Source of the DNA: Polytrichum commune
Lineage: Eukaryota > Streptophyta > Polytrichopsida > Polytrichales > Polytrichaceae
Direction of reading: 5' to 3'
Assembly: GCA_950295325.1 (NCBI GenBank)
Contig: OX485805.1
Coordinates: 54,834,758 to 54,898,757 of the forward strand
Length of the DNA: 64,000 nucleotides
Part shown: positions 24,090-36,925 of the stretch, one piece after another
Layout of the letters: each line of letters opens with the position of its first letter
How positions within the stretch are numbered: position 1 is the first letter of the stretch
Made by a program: the position numbers and the translations under genes
Notes under the pieces: model-generated
What the model was told of the DNA's origin: nothing
The model's database searches: none
Seen by the model: only the letters and a program-made list of their open reading frames with translations

Positions 24090-25985
24090 CACCATGACTG
24101 GATCCAACTAAGAAAGAACTGCCAACCTTGAAAGAAAACACTTGCCAAGCTACTTCTGCATTATTGGACTTGGCGGGGTCACAAAATCTTTTTCTCCTAC
24201 CTACCTACAAATTTAAAAGGAACCGGGTAGGTGGGAGACTATGCAACACACTAGGTAACATGATGGGAAACCCACCATAGACACCGAGACAGGTGGCAGG
24301 CCTCACCCAAGCCCATTACTCTCAATTGAACACACCTCATCAACTAAATAACGTTATGTTCAAATCCTCAATAATAAGTTAGAGGAAGTGGTTGCAAAGC
24401 TAGATATAGTTATTTTACATCAACTTTGACAAGAGTCTGTGAACCCAATTGCCTCTTAAATTGCTATAAATATGATGCCTTTCATACCTTTAAGGATTAT
24501 ATAAGTGCCAAATGTAGTCTCTATGTTTGACCACTAGAGACTTGGTCATAGCGTAAACCTCATATTATAAAGGATGCGTTGGTCTATGTCAATATAGTTG
24601 TTTGTAAAATGGCAAAAGAGAGGGTCAAAGTCTTGAGTTTTAGGGGTTCATTCTCTTCAAATCCCATTTACAATATCCTTTGTTAGGCTCTTAATAACAC
24701 TCAACACTCATGCAAAGAAATTCAGTCATGGGTCAAGATGAGAGCGCCCATGAGTTTGGGGCCAATCTTAAGTTTGAGCCAATGAACAACCCACTCAATA
24801 TAAATGATTACCTTCCTCCATGAGGCCGAGCTGATATACCCTCTTGTTATTCAAATACTATCACATAAGCTACAAAAATTACATATGGAATTCCAAAATG
24901 TGTTGTTTGAGTTATGAATAAATTCATTATGACCCCAAAACCCACTTAGAGGGTATGGATTCCCTCAAAATACATGGAGATTTAAAGGACAATTTTATAT
25001 GTATAAGTGTGTCAAGTTTTTACTGAAAATAAAATCTAAACCATCATATTTTTTAATAAATTGGAGCTAATAACTTACTTATTTTAAGAAGGGCACTACG
25101 GATTTCCAAGTTTGCAATCATTTTCCTATCTCATATGCACTTAATCAAGTGATTGAGTATTACATCATCTCAAAATTCCAAAATTTCCAAGTACCTCTCA
25201 AAGCTTCACAAAGTTGTGTATAGAAGGATCATGCTTTGTGGTATTAAGTTGAAGGGTTATACCTAGAAACACAAGCCATATAACTTATAGTTTCTTGTCA
25301 ATATATTTTATTCTAATATGTAGTACGATATCATTACATGCTTCAATTTATATGAAAATAGAACACATGCAATTTTTCAAGTTTAAATTTATTTTTAAAT
25401 GTTAATTCGATTGAGATTGCAATTACAATTTCTTGTCTATAATTTTATTGTAAGTACTTTTGTAACATCTTAGTATCTTTATCCATTGTTGTTAGTAATA
25501 ATATGTCGTCACTTCATTTTTGTGGTCAAAATTACATTCAATGCATTATAATATTTTATTGAATAGATAATTATTACATTTAAATTATCCCATTCAAAGT
25601 TTCTACTACTTAAGATCTTCATCATTGTTCTCAACCCCTTGCCATGTTGCCCATCTCCCCAAGCCCGCTACACTTTCCTAATGGATACCACCCGCCACCG
25701 TGATGGCTTCCCTAGCCCACCACATGGCCATTTCAGGAGGAGTGTCATTTGTTTTTGGAATGGTGGGAACGCCACTACCACCACCATCACATCGTTCAGT
25801 GTATATAAGGTTGAGGCATCATATAATAATAGAGTTTTCATCTATTTAGGAGGAGTAATAGCATATAATTATTTCTCTTGTGAAGAAACCATATTCTAAG
25901 GAGAATGCAATCATTTAAAAAAAAAATCATGAATATGAGAATTGCTACAAATTTTGAAGCGTAAATATTAGGTTACACTAGTCTA
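24090..25985. other. Intergenic, nothing recognised
   Basis: AT-rich sequence without a supported gene. Short open frames on both strands have no recognisable domain. Confidence 0.45.
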
Positions 25986-25989
25986 GGTT

Positions 25990-26210
25990 AACCCATAATT
26001 GCTCATCTCAATGCTACTCCTTGGCTACGACAATTGTCAAAACTCTTATGAGGTTAATTAATCAGAAGCTGCTACCACACTAAATTTGACTTTGTTCGCC
26101 TAAAGAATATAGACCTTATCTATGTTGACATCACATGACCCTAGTGAGTGGTTAAATGAACATGGTTGACAATGGATGCCTCGACCTTAGACTAGTTGGA
26201 CCCATAACAA
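25990..26210 (+). repeat. Dispersed repeat, related to 8060-8250
   Basis: Inverted relative of the segment upstream of the TPR-kinase gene, shared at moderate identity. It is not coding in its present form. Confidence 0.55.
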
Positions 26211-26916
26211 TCACGCACGGTTACAAAACAATGAGGAAAAAAACAAGGATGTTTGTTAGTGTGTCCTTCCCAATTGTTTTATTTAGCTTGGACTTGTGTC
26301 GTCCCAACTCATGGCACACCTACGTATGAATTGTGACTTACAATTAAAGATGATGTAGTTGAGGATGTTTTAGTATTTTCCCTCTTATTTCAGACTATAC
26401 CTCTCGAGCCCCTACCCCGTAAACCATGACTTTTAGCACTCATACCCCCTTTACCCCTTCAATCCCTAACCCTACTCTATGTCTACCTAGTACCTTGATT
26501 GTGTGCCATCCAACCAAACAACATACTTGGGTAAAGGATTCATGTCAATCATGTAGGTTGAAATTTGAAGATGAAAAAGTTGAATTTAACAGTTTGGAAA
26601 TGTCTATAAGTAGTGTAACCAATCACGAAATTATTGTCAAAGACCCCATAACAGTGTAGTGATAAGTTCTTACAAATAAGAGCAAGCGTAAAAGGAACTT
26701 GATATTTGTGAAAACGTCACATGACACCCAAAAATGTCACAAATGTCATTTTTTGAATACAAAAAGATCAACTTAAATTGGTCTAAGAGGCAACTTTTGC
26801 CAACTACTACATCTAGATTACATTATTTACAAAATGCTAGTAGCATGCGCAAGTGAAAATATAAAAAGAGTTACTCTTTTTATATTATGAATATTATATT
26901 ATGTAGTTTTACTTCA

Positions 26917-27579
26917 ACACTCTTGAGAGCAATCAAAACATAACATTGATGATATAAAATGAATTTTTCCATACTCATGAACTTGTACAATAGATGCCCA
27001 TACATAATCAGTTTTTCCAAAGTTGCAGTGCATTCCAAAAGACTAGAAATTGAGTTGGCCCTAGAAGGAAAAATGAAAAAATAAACAAACTATCACATGT
27101 GAATGCAATGTTTTTATGAATACTACAATAAGGACTTGTTACCATCGAATGATGAATATCACACGCTCTTGGCTTTAAATGGATATTTTTAGCTTTGCAA
27201 TCATTTCTTATAGGATATGAAACACATAATTTGACGAACCAAAATCGTATTTGTATGAATTTTTGTTGATTATCAAAAGAAATTTTCTTGAGTTCATTAG
27301 TTTGCCAATACAGGTCCCACCAATATGTATTCACTATTGAACCTAGTATGATTAATAAATTTTAAACATGTAGTCCATACTCTTGTATTTTTTCATGTCG
27401 ATTCTTAGATATATATTAAACCATATACCACTCAAATAGTTATATGAGTAAGTGAGGACAATAGTTCTGACCTTTAACCCTCTAGAATATAGAACTTGAT
27501 CCCCTTGTAACGTAAAGTAAACACTTTGTAGGTTTCTAAGCCAAAGGTTGGTTTGCATTTAGCTTTAGTTTACAAATAA
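26917..27579. repeat. Left half of a 1.1-kb repeat split by the transposon
   Basis: This aligns with 53003-53667 at roughly 95% identity (shared start ACACTCTTGAGAGC). The alignment then jumps over the 16-kb insertion and resumes at 43853. The last four bases, ATAA (27576-27579), are the left target-site duplication. Confidence 0.92.
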
Positions 27580-27607
27580 AACACTATATTCGTTAATTGG
27601 AGACTTT
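27580..27607 (+). repeat. Left terminal inverted repeat of the transposon
   Basis: Starts AACACTATATTCG and matches the reverse complement of 43825-43852 over 28 bp with one mismatch. It overlaps a small hairpin (GAGACTTT / AAAGTCTC). Confidence 0.93.
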
Positions 27608-28030
27608 GGAAAGTCTCAAAATAAATTGGATCCGTAGTTTCGGATGTGAATATTGTGAACGTATCGAACATGGGGAACAATGGCAACATAATGTTTTAAA
27701 GATCCATATGTGATGAATATATATGTTTCTAAATATAGTAATTATTTGGGGGATAATCAAAACTACGCCAACACAATATTCCAATGTCACAAATTCACAA
27801 TTATTTTGTATTTTTTATTTTGTATTGAACAAAATTAACGAATCTATAAATAGACATCTGATTTTATATCTAGGGACTCTTGGATGCGTATCCCAAACAT
27901 AGAGGTCTTAGCCTATTGTGGTTGAATTGAACGGCACATCCTAAACGCAACAATACTTAAAATAATTTGACAGTGTGCATAAGAGATTGCAAATTAGCAT
28001 CTGCAATATAATCATACAGTTTAGGGTCCA

Positions 28031-28080
28031 CATCCGTAAAAACAAAAATATAAAAAACATTTGGATTCCACATCCGTAAA
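28031..28080. repeat. Two half-palindromes CATCCGTAAA near the left terminus
   Basis: CATCCGTAAA occurs at 28031-28040 and 28071-28080, each preceded by TCCA. It is the right half of the element's palindrome and lies between the left end and the 3' end of the transposase gene. Confidence 0.7.
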
Positions 28081-28220
28081 TCAATGCATCCATGCACTAT
28101 AATTGTAATCTATATAATTGCTATAAAATGTGTCTAATATAGTATTCGACCCCAATGTCATATATTTCATGAAAAACCAAGACACATTTCAAATATATTT
28201 CGTCCAAACCCACGTCAATA

Positions 28221-31200
28221 TCATTCACCATCTTCATCTTCAGCTTCATTTCCATTCTCGACATTGTTTTCTGCAGCAGCAATACGTGCCAAGTTGTCTT
28301 TGGCAAAATCTATATGTTTTTGGGGGATGGTCATTGTCTCAGTTTTGGAACCTTTGCGTGGTTTCCAAGCACAAAGTATGGTATCCGTGTTTATCCAAAT
28401 TGGTTCGTATGCTGAGTCCATTGTCCATTTGAAACATTTTTTCGTGTCCCACCCTAAATATGTGCGGAGCACATTTTGATCTTTGGTGCTTGGACGGCAA
28501 TATTCCACCTCAATTTGACGAAAATTTGGGCTAGTTGGAACAAAATTTGGTGATGACAATGCTTTCACCAACCAAACCGGTTTTGGATGCTCCTCATCTC
28601 CAGGACGTACGAGGACCATATAACCTTCGTAGCAATCAATAGCCACACGGAATGATGGAGCCGGACAATTACGAGCAGGGCCAACATAATGGTCGTCTGC
28701 CGCGAACTCTTCACGGACGTCCCCATTGTTGAAGAACATGGCCTCAGATTCCACGATTGTCACTCGGCTTTGTGGCCAAAAACCTTGTGTCAAACATGAG
28801 TGTCTATCGACATCGGGTGCTAGCAACGCTGAGCGGATGCGATCCCAATACGCAATCAATGGTTCGTGGGTATCCCGAACACGTCTTGTGATGTCTTCCT
28901 CGCACAAATCTTTCCAGTACTGGATGAATCCAGATATACCTTTGATGATTTCTGGCCCATTCCTCATGGGGTTGGGTTTGCAAGGCTTCGGCTCCCCATC
29001 AGTTAGCATACATTTGCCATCTTCGTTTTGGCGCCAGACGAGTATCCCTTCCTCTGGACCCCAATTTGGGGAGGTACACAAAACTTTGAATTGCATGGCC
29101 GGCAGACCATCATCACGCATATAGAACCGGAATTGTTGAGCCTTGGTATGGCCCACTAAGCGATCACCTCCCTTAAGAATGAATGGTTTGATAAACGCTT
29201 TGAAATCGGACACTTCTTCAATCAAATGCGGGATGACTGGCACATTATCCAAATCCATGTACGATTTCATGAGAAGAGGAATTGTGGGAAAATCCTCCTC
29301 GTGCAACTTCATACTCCAACGTCCGAATGAAGCGTCAATGTCATCGTGCGTGTGGCCAACCATCAAAAAAGACACAAACACTTCTTTGAAAATGTCCTTG
29401 GCTACGAGCAATGACCAAAAACAAAATACGTATCGACATTTGTTGTCCTTGGTACAATTATCAAGTTACACGTGTAGAGTTGGAGGCAAAGGTTTGGCAA
29501 GAACGGGTTGTTCAGGCGGTTCTTGCAGTGAAGATAGGCAAACCTCCTTCCCCTCTAGCACAGCCTCATAAATCGGTGTTGTTCCACATCCAACAAAAAG
29601 AGCACGAGAGGATGATGTTGGCGGACTCTCAAGATCTCGTAGAAGTTTTGCAAAAGACCCTACGGTATGATTGGCGTCACCAGGATAAAAATCCAAGCCA
29701 TAATGTGCATATTTCACGTCCACATGGCCATGTGCGATCATACCTGCATTTAGGGACACACATGAAATAGTCATTCCAAAATCATATATATGAATGAAAT
29801 TCAAAATTTCCACAAGCAAGCCAAAAAATGTACACTAACGGACGTACATCCGTAAATCTTAACAATGAGTATGTGGGCACGCAAAAAATAAATGTGAAAA
29901 CCAACAAACCTGTGACAGATATTGGAAGCTTGAAATATCCATCTGTAGCTTTTATTTTCCGTGCATAACAAGGGCACGCCGTCTTTGCATGGTCCATTTT
30001 GTCATGAATGATTGTCAAAACCTCATTCGGCCTCATTATCGATAATGCGCGATTCTTGTAGTAGTCTTGACGGTGTGCCTCCTGGTTGTTGACATGCTCA
30101 ATGTATTTCAGTTGATGTCTGTTGTGCGACTCAGTACCTATGGGATGTGCATCTCGAAGGCCTTTATATTTCTCACAAGCAGAACACCTGGCAAACTTAT
30201 CCCCGGGTCTCTTCGTAATGTATTCTGCGAATTGTTGATTCTTAATCACACTCAATTTTGACAACGAAATCGGCCCACATCCAGCCTTTTCGCCAACTTC
30301 ATTAACATCCATAAGTATGTTCTTCCATTTTGTCCCTGTAGGCAAAACCATCTGAACAACCTTTTCCCCCGACGGTAGAGTCCGCGTCTTGTGTGGCATC
30401 GCATCTGCCAATGGCATAATGATGGTTGATAGTGTTGCAGCCGCTTGGAGTGTTGCCTCCCTAGGCTTTTTTGTGCCAGAGTTGCCATGGAACCGAGAAC
30501 GGCGTCCTTGCATCGAATAGTTCCGGAACCTATAAAAATCTGCCTTTGAAACTGCATGTATAATGTACCATGCCTTGCAACATACCTCTACATTCTCCAA
30601 GGTCACAACCTTACGACCTTCGGCATCAAGGTGCATGTTGCGATGGACTTCAAGTTTCTTTGCAGATCGCATACGAAAGTCCGCGAGCCACATCTCTTGT
30701 CTCAAAGATTTGATTTTGTCACGGGGAAATAGTTGGCAACATCTCTTTGCACAACAATCCTTTGTTGCTACGGACCTAATAGATGCGTCTCCCAATGTTT
30801 GATCTCGACGACGTTGCGTGGGTTCACGAGGCAAACGAACGGAATCATATTTACGGCGACCTATTCTAGGGCGCATTGTGGCGAACAAAGCCGATTGCAT
30901 TTGATCAAAACGGCGGGAATGATTCCACAAGCTAACACCATCATGAAGAACACTGCGCAACGGCCATCGACGAAGAGAGAATCTCCAACCAGTAGGCACT
31001 TCCAACGGATGTAAGGAATTCAAAATGCATACCCCCACATCTTCTTCCCCAAGGGGATTTGCATCAATACAATCCGTAGGATTCGAGTTCCGACAAACAC
31101 CATCCGCCACGGGGACGCCACATCCATTGAGTAGGACGACATCCAGATCAATCCACTGCTCCCGCGAATAACCCTGACATGGTGGAAGGAATTCATCCTC

Positions 31201-31314
31201 TACATTGGCGACACCAATTGTAGTATCTTGTTCCACGACAACTTCAAACTCGCTAGCATAGCTTGACGCTTCCGAAGAAAAATCAACCCAACTATCACCG
31301 ACGTTGGAATCCAT
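28221..31314 (-). pseudogene. GHTHDDID-type transposase, two exons, one in-frame stop
   Basis: Exon 1 is 31314-29910 and exon 2 is 29743-28221; intron 29909-29744 (166 bp) has GT-AG ends and keeps the frame. The product would be 975 residues. Motifs: Cys cluster CCAKRCC (about 187-193), CSAC with nearby His residues (about 377-400, zinc-binding-like), HDKMDH (about 437-442), LDNCTKDNK (562-570) and GHTHDDIDASFGRW (598-611), then an acidic C-terminus. I associate this motif set with the DUF7869-like proteins common in moss, lycophyte and algal repeats. The acidic residues at 438/441, 563 and 605 are candidate DDE/D catalytic residues by inference. One TAA at 29466-29468 replaces codon 561, probably a former CAA, directly before LDN; otherwise the frame is open. 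The start at 31314 (MDSNVGDSW) is chosen because upstream in-frame residues look intergenic. Confidence 0.85.
29744..29909 (-). other. Transposase intron containing a degenerate palindrome
   Basis: Donor CAG|GTTTGT and acceptor TGCAG|GTATG on the minus strand; splicing joins SVTG to MIAHGHV. A degenerate copy of the palindrome (AACGGACGTACATCCGTAAA) lies inside at about 29836-29857. Confidence 0.8.
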
Positions 31315-31458
31315 GGCCACTACAAGAAAGCCCAATGAAGAGTATGTCAAAATATCCCATTCAATAAATGTCATGGATAGCCCTAACGCTTATTATTGTC
31401 AATGAAACACAATGTGAACACTAGTGGCTTTCATGGCTTGGAAACAAAGCTAGCATTG

Positions 31459-31671
31459 GTATACGAACGTGCGTCCGTATACCTCCATGTAACAACATCA
31501 GCAGCGCAAGCACACGCGCATACGGATACATTTATGTGTTCATAGGAGCGGAAAGGTGGAGGCAACAAAAACATCACTGGTTTATGGACGCGCATCTGTT
31601 AATCGGCTCGTGCACAGAGTTCAGTATCATGCTCAACCACAACATAGGTATACGGACGCGCGTCCATAAAC
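31459..31671. repeat. Three diverged palindromes 5' of the transposase gene
   Basis: Copies are at 31459-31482, 31580-31602 and 31648-31671, each within a few changes of TTACGGACGCGCGTCCGTAA. Several of the changes are CG to TG or CG to CA. A half-site, CATCCGTATG, follows at 31671. Confidence 0.85.
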
Positions 31672-31960
31672 ATCCGTATGACAAACATCAATGTAGTCCT
31701 AGACACAGGTTCAAGGAAGCAAGACGTCCTCCAAAAACGGCCATGTGTACACAGCCCTGACGACTCATGAAATCTGAGGAGGATTGAACACGGCCATACG
31801 CGCTTCCTAAAATGTTTAATCAATGTCAAAATATTTTACTATGACATAGGGTGATGTAGGCTAAGGGATGCGAGCTCCCAACCCTTCCTGACCGTACAGT
31901 CTCAGTGCAGTCTCAGTCTACATGGCACATGGTCAACATTATGGTAACAAAGGTTTCCAG

Positions 31961-32308
31961 GTTTACGGACGCGCGTCCGTAAACCTCTGTGGACCTCATT
32001 TCTAGCATAAAGACAGTGCTCGACGGAATACACCTCTGTGGACATCATTACTAGCCTAAATACAATGTCCAACGCGCCAAGGAGTTTACGGTTTACGGAC
32101 GCGCGTCCGTAAACTTCCATGGTAATATATTGTCGTTGTGGTACTCTACACGACAGGTGGTGTAGGTGACCTACAGAACTATGGCACCAAAGGTATGCAG
32201 GTTTACGGACGCGCGTCCGTAAACATCCACGTACACGAGTATTGGCTCAAACAAATAAAGGTTCAATGAACCAATATGTTTAAGGTTTACAGACGCGCGT
32301 CCGTAAAT
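31961..32308. repeat. Four palindromes upstream of the transposase gene
   Basis: Copies at 31961-31984, 32091-32114 and 32201-32224 are perfect 24-bp inverted repeats (GTTTAC arms around the CG-rich core). 32285-32308 has one CG-to-CA change. Spacing is 130, 110 and 84 bp. They lie 0.65-1.0 kb 5' of the transposase start, where promoter or regulatory sequence would be expected. Confidence 0.93.
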
Positions 32309-32381
32309 CTCCGTGATTTGCGGCGTTAAAATAGGATCATTGCACCAGAAAGGATAACTGTCCGAAATTTTAAAAAAATCA

Positions 32382-32640
32382 GCACACTACAAGGAGAGTG
32401 CAACCCAAATACAAATTGTCTACCCTAATGGGCTCAGGATTTGGGGTTTAGGGTATAACAGGATCTTAACCTGCACAAAATCTGTAGCAGGAGCACACTA
32501 CAAGAGCGCAACCCACAGCTGAGATGCAAAAAGAGTCCCGACGGTGGGGGGTGTCCCCTTAAGTATTGATCGCTTTCCCTTGGATCCGTTTTCCAACATA
32601 GGATACCAGCCACCAACTATGTCCTATAAATACAAACCTA
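32382..32640 (+). promoter_or_regulatory. Possible promoter-like segment
   Basis: It contains CTATAAATAC at 32624-32633, resembling a TATA box for rightward transcription, and a direct repeat of GCACACTACAAG at 32382 and near 32492. No gene starts immediately downstream, so its role is uncertain. Confidence 0.2.
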
Positions 32641-33361
32641 GCATTACTACATTCCGTGTGCCAGCCTTACAATGGAATGTGTATTCATGTGGACAACATG
32701 CATAGACCATGAGTCCACATAATGACAAAGAGAAAGGCATCTATGTATTTGTGGTATACAACAAAGTAAATTGGCTAATATTATATGAGCAATAAACATT
32801 GTTGAGGGGTGGTTTATAGGATTGGAGTACATAATATGAAGAGTACATTTTAAAAAACGTAGACAAAAAATTATAGAATCTTGTGAAAAATCAACCACCA
32901 CAACAACAATAGTACATGGAGTATAAAAATACATGTAATCAAAATTAAATTAGCAACTACTTTATTATTTTGCATACAATGTAATGGTATTGACCATAAT
33001 ATCATGCTATCTCCTCTCATCTTGCATTTAATATTATAATTACATTGGCCACCGCCTTACCATCCAACGTGTTTAATGTACCCAACTATACACACCTATA
33101 CATAATTGTATTGATATCTTATACACAAACTTTGATTACCGTAAGGCCATGATAGTAGCACATCTATTGTCCTAGGTAACATGGGTTGCATTCAATTCAA
33201 TATTGTCAATTTCTCTCTAAACCTTAGGGGCCCCTTCCGTACATCAACATTTACTTCAAAAAAACTAATTATACTAGCCTTCTTCATGTACTATACGTGA
33301 GGAAAAACAATTTTTAGTACCTCATGTACATTACCTACATTAATTAATACTCAAACAATAC

Positions 33362-33800
33362 CAATTGTTGCTCCAAGTAACATTATTAGCCCAAAAAAAC
33401 ATAATGGAGAGAAAGGAAGGGTAGGGTATCCACATAGTAATAAGGCAAGCAATATTAAGTTGGTGACGCAAGGGGGATACTCACATGCGTTCGTACGTGG
33501 TACCCTAAACCCTAAACCCTATAACCACCCAACCCTAAACAAGCATGTGGACATATAGGGGTGCAAGCATGGTTAACTGAACAACTCCTGATACATGTCA
33601 AGGCTTAAATGGAAAGTAATTCAAAACAAGCAAGCAAACAATTATACCAATTGTTGTTCTACGTAACACTATTAACCCATAAAATATAATGGACAGAAAG
33701 GGAGGGTAGGGTATCCAAATAGTAATAAGGCAAGCAATATTAAGTCGGTGACACAAGGGGGATACCCTAAACCCTAAACCCTAAATCCTAAACCCTATAA
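33362..33800. repeat. Tandem duplication ending in telomere-like CCCTAAA repeats
   Basis: 33362-33520 and 33646-33798 are about 85% identical direct copies with a period near 284 bp. Each ends in plant telomere-type repeats: CCCTAAA twice plus CCCT at 33503-33520, and four units, one mutated, at 33764-33798. The tract is interstitial and lies inside the transposon, between its two divergent genes. Confidence 0.85.
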
Positions 33801-35690
33801 ACGACTCCCCACTCATGTCAAGGCCCAAAATTATCTAAAATAAAACCATAAACATTTCAAAAGTCAAGCAAATTTATGTTCACAAATTATACTTCAAGAC
33901 AGTAAGTGGTGAAAAAGTAGGTGACATAGAACAAAGATTTATCAAATTGTCAATGGCAATCCTAATTACCCTATATGCGTAACCTTACCTTTCATTTTTT
34001 TAATCTTTATTTGGCTGGGTAAAATATACCCCTTAGAGGCAAGTACAAGATTTAGCCGGGACTTGTTATCCTTTGATGTGACCTCAAGTTTATAATGAAA
34101 TGAAGGGATACAATATGAAAACAATTAAGCCTTCAAAACATTTAAGATCATCAAAGTGATGTTCTGAGTCATATTTATCCATTTGCTTTAAACCTTTACT
34201 TTTGAAGATAGGTTTTGAACAGCATTAACACAACCATACATGTCACCATCATGGAAACAAAACTCCAATATAAACAACAATTTGCTACTACTTATAGGCG
34301 ATAATACAAGCTCTTGCCTAGGTTTGGAAGGATAGGATGAATCCTGAACGTTGTTTAATGTACAAGAGGGATGTAAATTCAACACCTACCCATGCCTTTT
34401 GTTTTAATGCAAGCTTAGACCTATGTGCAGAGGGATTGAATTAAACCCCAACGTTGTTTAAGATTTTATAAGCATTTGATCTTAACCCATATTATCTCGA
34501 TGTTTGGTTTTGTTAATTGTGTTTCAAATGTGCATAATTTAAATATCATTATTTATAATGATATTCGCATCAAAGCATCCCACGTGTCGAACTTCAATAA
34601 AGTTTTCAAGTTGCTATTGATAGTATAATGTAGGGTTGAAAATCCCCTTACACAAATTATTGCGATAATTGAAGGATTCATAAGGGCGTAGGGGCAACGT
34701 TTCATGAGAATTTGTGGCCAATGGGTAATGCAATTGTCCCAATTGCATTTGAATCCCACCTTTGTGAAAAAAAAATTATACTTAACTTAATCAAGAAGAC
34801 ATCCTTTATATTCAATATTATTACTATTCTTAAAATATAAAGTCCCCTCCATACTTGCTACACTAGAAATGGTATAATTTAGTTTCACTCATTGTTTGGA
34901 GTTACAAAAGGCTTTATCTTTTTATTATTGATGTTATTTAATTGATGCCAATGACATATTAATATACAATGAATAGTTAATATAGCAATCCATAATTCTA
35001 AATATTAAGCAATACTACTTATAATAGTTAGTGTACTAGTAATTTAAAGCCCGCTTACCTTCATATTACAACAAGTCCACAAAGAAAATCTTACACTTGA
35101 GTTACTCAACCTCAACCTATACTTCAGAATTATGTTTACTATTGGGCCTAGATGGTTATTATACATTGAGCATTGAGATTCCTTTATTTTTGGTCAGCAA
35201 TTGTTTTTGGTATACGTTCTTGGACTCAAACAACATACAATCCATCCTCTATAAATGTTAGGCTCTAGAATATAATGTTCCTAACATTTATTGTGAGTTG
35301 ACATTGTAACAATTATAAAGGGAGCTTTTTGAATGCTTAACAAATTTCATTCATTACAATTATGAAGGGAGAGTTTTGCAAAATTATCAAACATAAAATA
35401 TGTGTATCAATCACAATATAACCCATATTAATAATTTGATCACAAATTTGGTGGCTTTTGCCACTTTGGAAGGTTGTGACTCAATGTAATGGATGTCATC
35501 TCACAATATTGGATGTAGTTTGTAGGTTAACATTTATAAGTGGCAAATTAACAAAGAGGGGAATAAATTATTCTTAACATTTAACAAAGTTAACATTCTA
35601 GTTAGCAATATGAGAGGAGTATGAATTTGTTAACAAATACAATTATGAGTTAACATGTGGAAGTGTGACATTTATCGAGGGTAGACTCTA
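33801..35690. other. AT-rich spacer inside the transposon
   Basis: No gene, palindrome copy or clear repeat was found in this stretch. It separates the two divergent genes of the element and contrasts with their roughly 50% GC coding exons. Confidence 0.5.
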
Positions 35691-35714
35691 GCACTCTAAT
35701 ATAGACCAATAGAC

Positions 35715-35830
35715 ATATGCCACGTAAGGGGAACGCGTGGCCTTTGGGCGCGGGGTGATGGGACGTCTAGGTAGGGGCGTTTGGGAGGGAGTGGATGCAA
35801 CGTTTTGGGTTTAGGGTTTCGTGCATTCGC
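35715..35830 (+). promoter_or_regulatory. Candidate promoter of the rightward transposon gene
   Basis: A locally GC-rich stretch carries CCACGTAA and ACGCGTGG (G-box-like) and a telo-box TTAGGGTTT at 35811-35819, which in plants is typical close to transcription starts. A second telo-box lies at about 36278-36286. The CT-rich leader follows directly. No TATA box was identified. Confidence 0.4.
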
Positions 35831-35839
35831 CCTTGCCTT

Positions 35840-36120
35840 TTTTGCTTTCACCCTTTCACCCTTTCCTCCTTTCGCTCCTTTCCTCCTCCTACATTCCTTT
35901 GTTGCTCGCCCTTGCTCCTCGCCCTTGCTGCTCGCCCTTGCTGGTCCTCCTTCTCCTCCTTCTCCTCCTCCTCATTCTCCTTCTCCTTCATTCTCCTCCT
36001 CAATCTCCTTCTACTTGTTGTTTCTCCTCATTCTCCTCCTCCTTCTACTTGTTGTTTCTCATCCTTCTCCTCTTACTTGCTGTTTCTCCTCTTTCTCCTT
36101 CTTGCTCTTGATTTGTTGCT
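35840..36120 (+). repeat. CT-rich low-complexity tract
   Basis: About 280 bp almost purely pyrimidine on the plus strand. It is built from CTCGCCCTTGCT units and then TTCTCCTCC / TACTTGTTGTTTCTCC units. All three plus frames are open across it only because CT-rich codons avoid stops; these are not genes. It may be part of the 5' leader of the rightward gene. Confidence 0.85.
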
Positions 36121-36925
36121 TTGTGTCTTAGTTGCATAAGAGCGCCAGGAGCTCTAGACAGGTGTTTTTTTCTTTCCTTCACTCCAAGATGTGCTGTTCC
36201 AGGTGCTTATTAGGTGATTTCAGTGTATGTTTTGATGCACAAGAGGGGGATTGTAAGATTGTAAGATTGTAGCTGGTTTAGGGTTTCTAAGATAATGTAT
36301 GTGAAGAAATCTGAGTATGTTTGTGAAGAAATTGAGTAGTTTTTTGCTTGCAGTCTCATTAGGACATAATTGGAGTAGTTTCAGTTGGAAGGGTTTTAGG
36401 GTTGGAGTAGTTTTAGTTGTTTCAGATTGCTCTTCCCTTCATATTGTAATTGTCTTCACTTCACTTCAATTCACTTTGTCCAAGTTCTAAGAAGTTTTAC
36501 TTTGTTCACTTCAATCTGATGTCAATGTTGAATCCAATTCAATCTTTGTAGTAGGGTTTTTTTGTGGGTTTGATGCATTTTAGGAGCAACACAAAAGTTA
36601 GTTGATTCTTGAATGTGCACATTGCATTTGCAGAGGTTTCTAACTTCAATTTTATTGTTAATTTGCAGTCTCTCCTAGCTGCAGCTGTGGTTTAGGAGCA
36701 AACATTGTACAAAGGTAAGTGTTTCCTACAACATTGCAATTCTGAAATGATACAGTCTTCTTAGTTTGGAGTGTAGAATCTGCTATTGCAATGCAACACC
36801 TCATACATTCTAAACTGGAGTGCAAATCCATGTTGCATTCCAAGTTAAGATGAACATTGCACATGAATGTAATGCACAGAAAAAGTTCTTCCGAAAATTT
36901 CGGAACAATATCCAAAAACACATTA

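Noticed and set aside
28726-29571. Plus-strand open frames of 132 and 142 codons
   Set aside because: Antisense shadows of the transposase exon on the minus strand.
35781-36139. Three overlapping open frames of about 100 codons, rich in Ser, Leu and Pro
   Set aside because: All three plus frames are open because the tract is almost pure C and T; low complexity, not protein coding.
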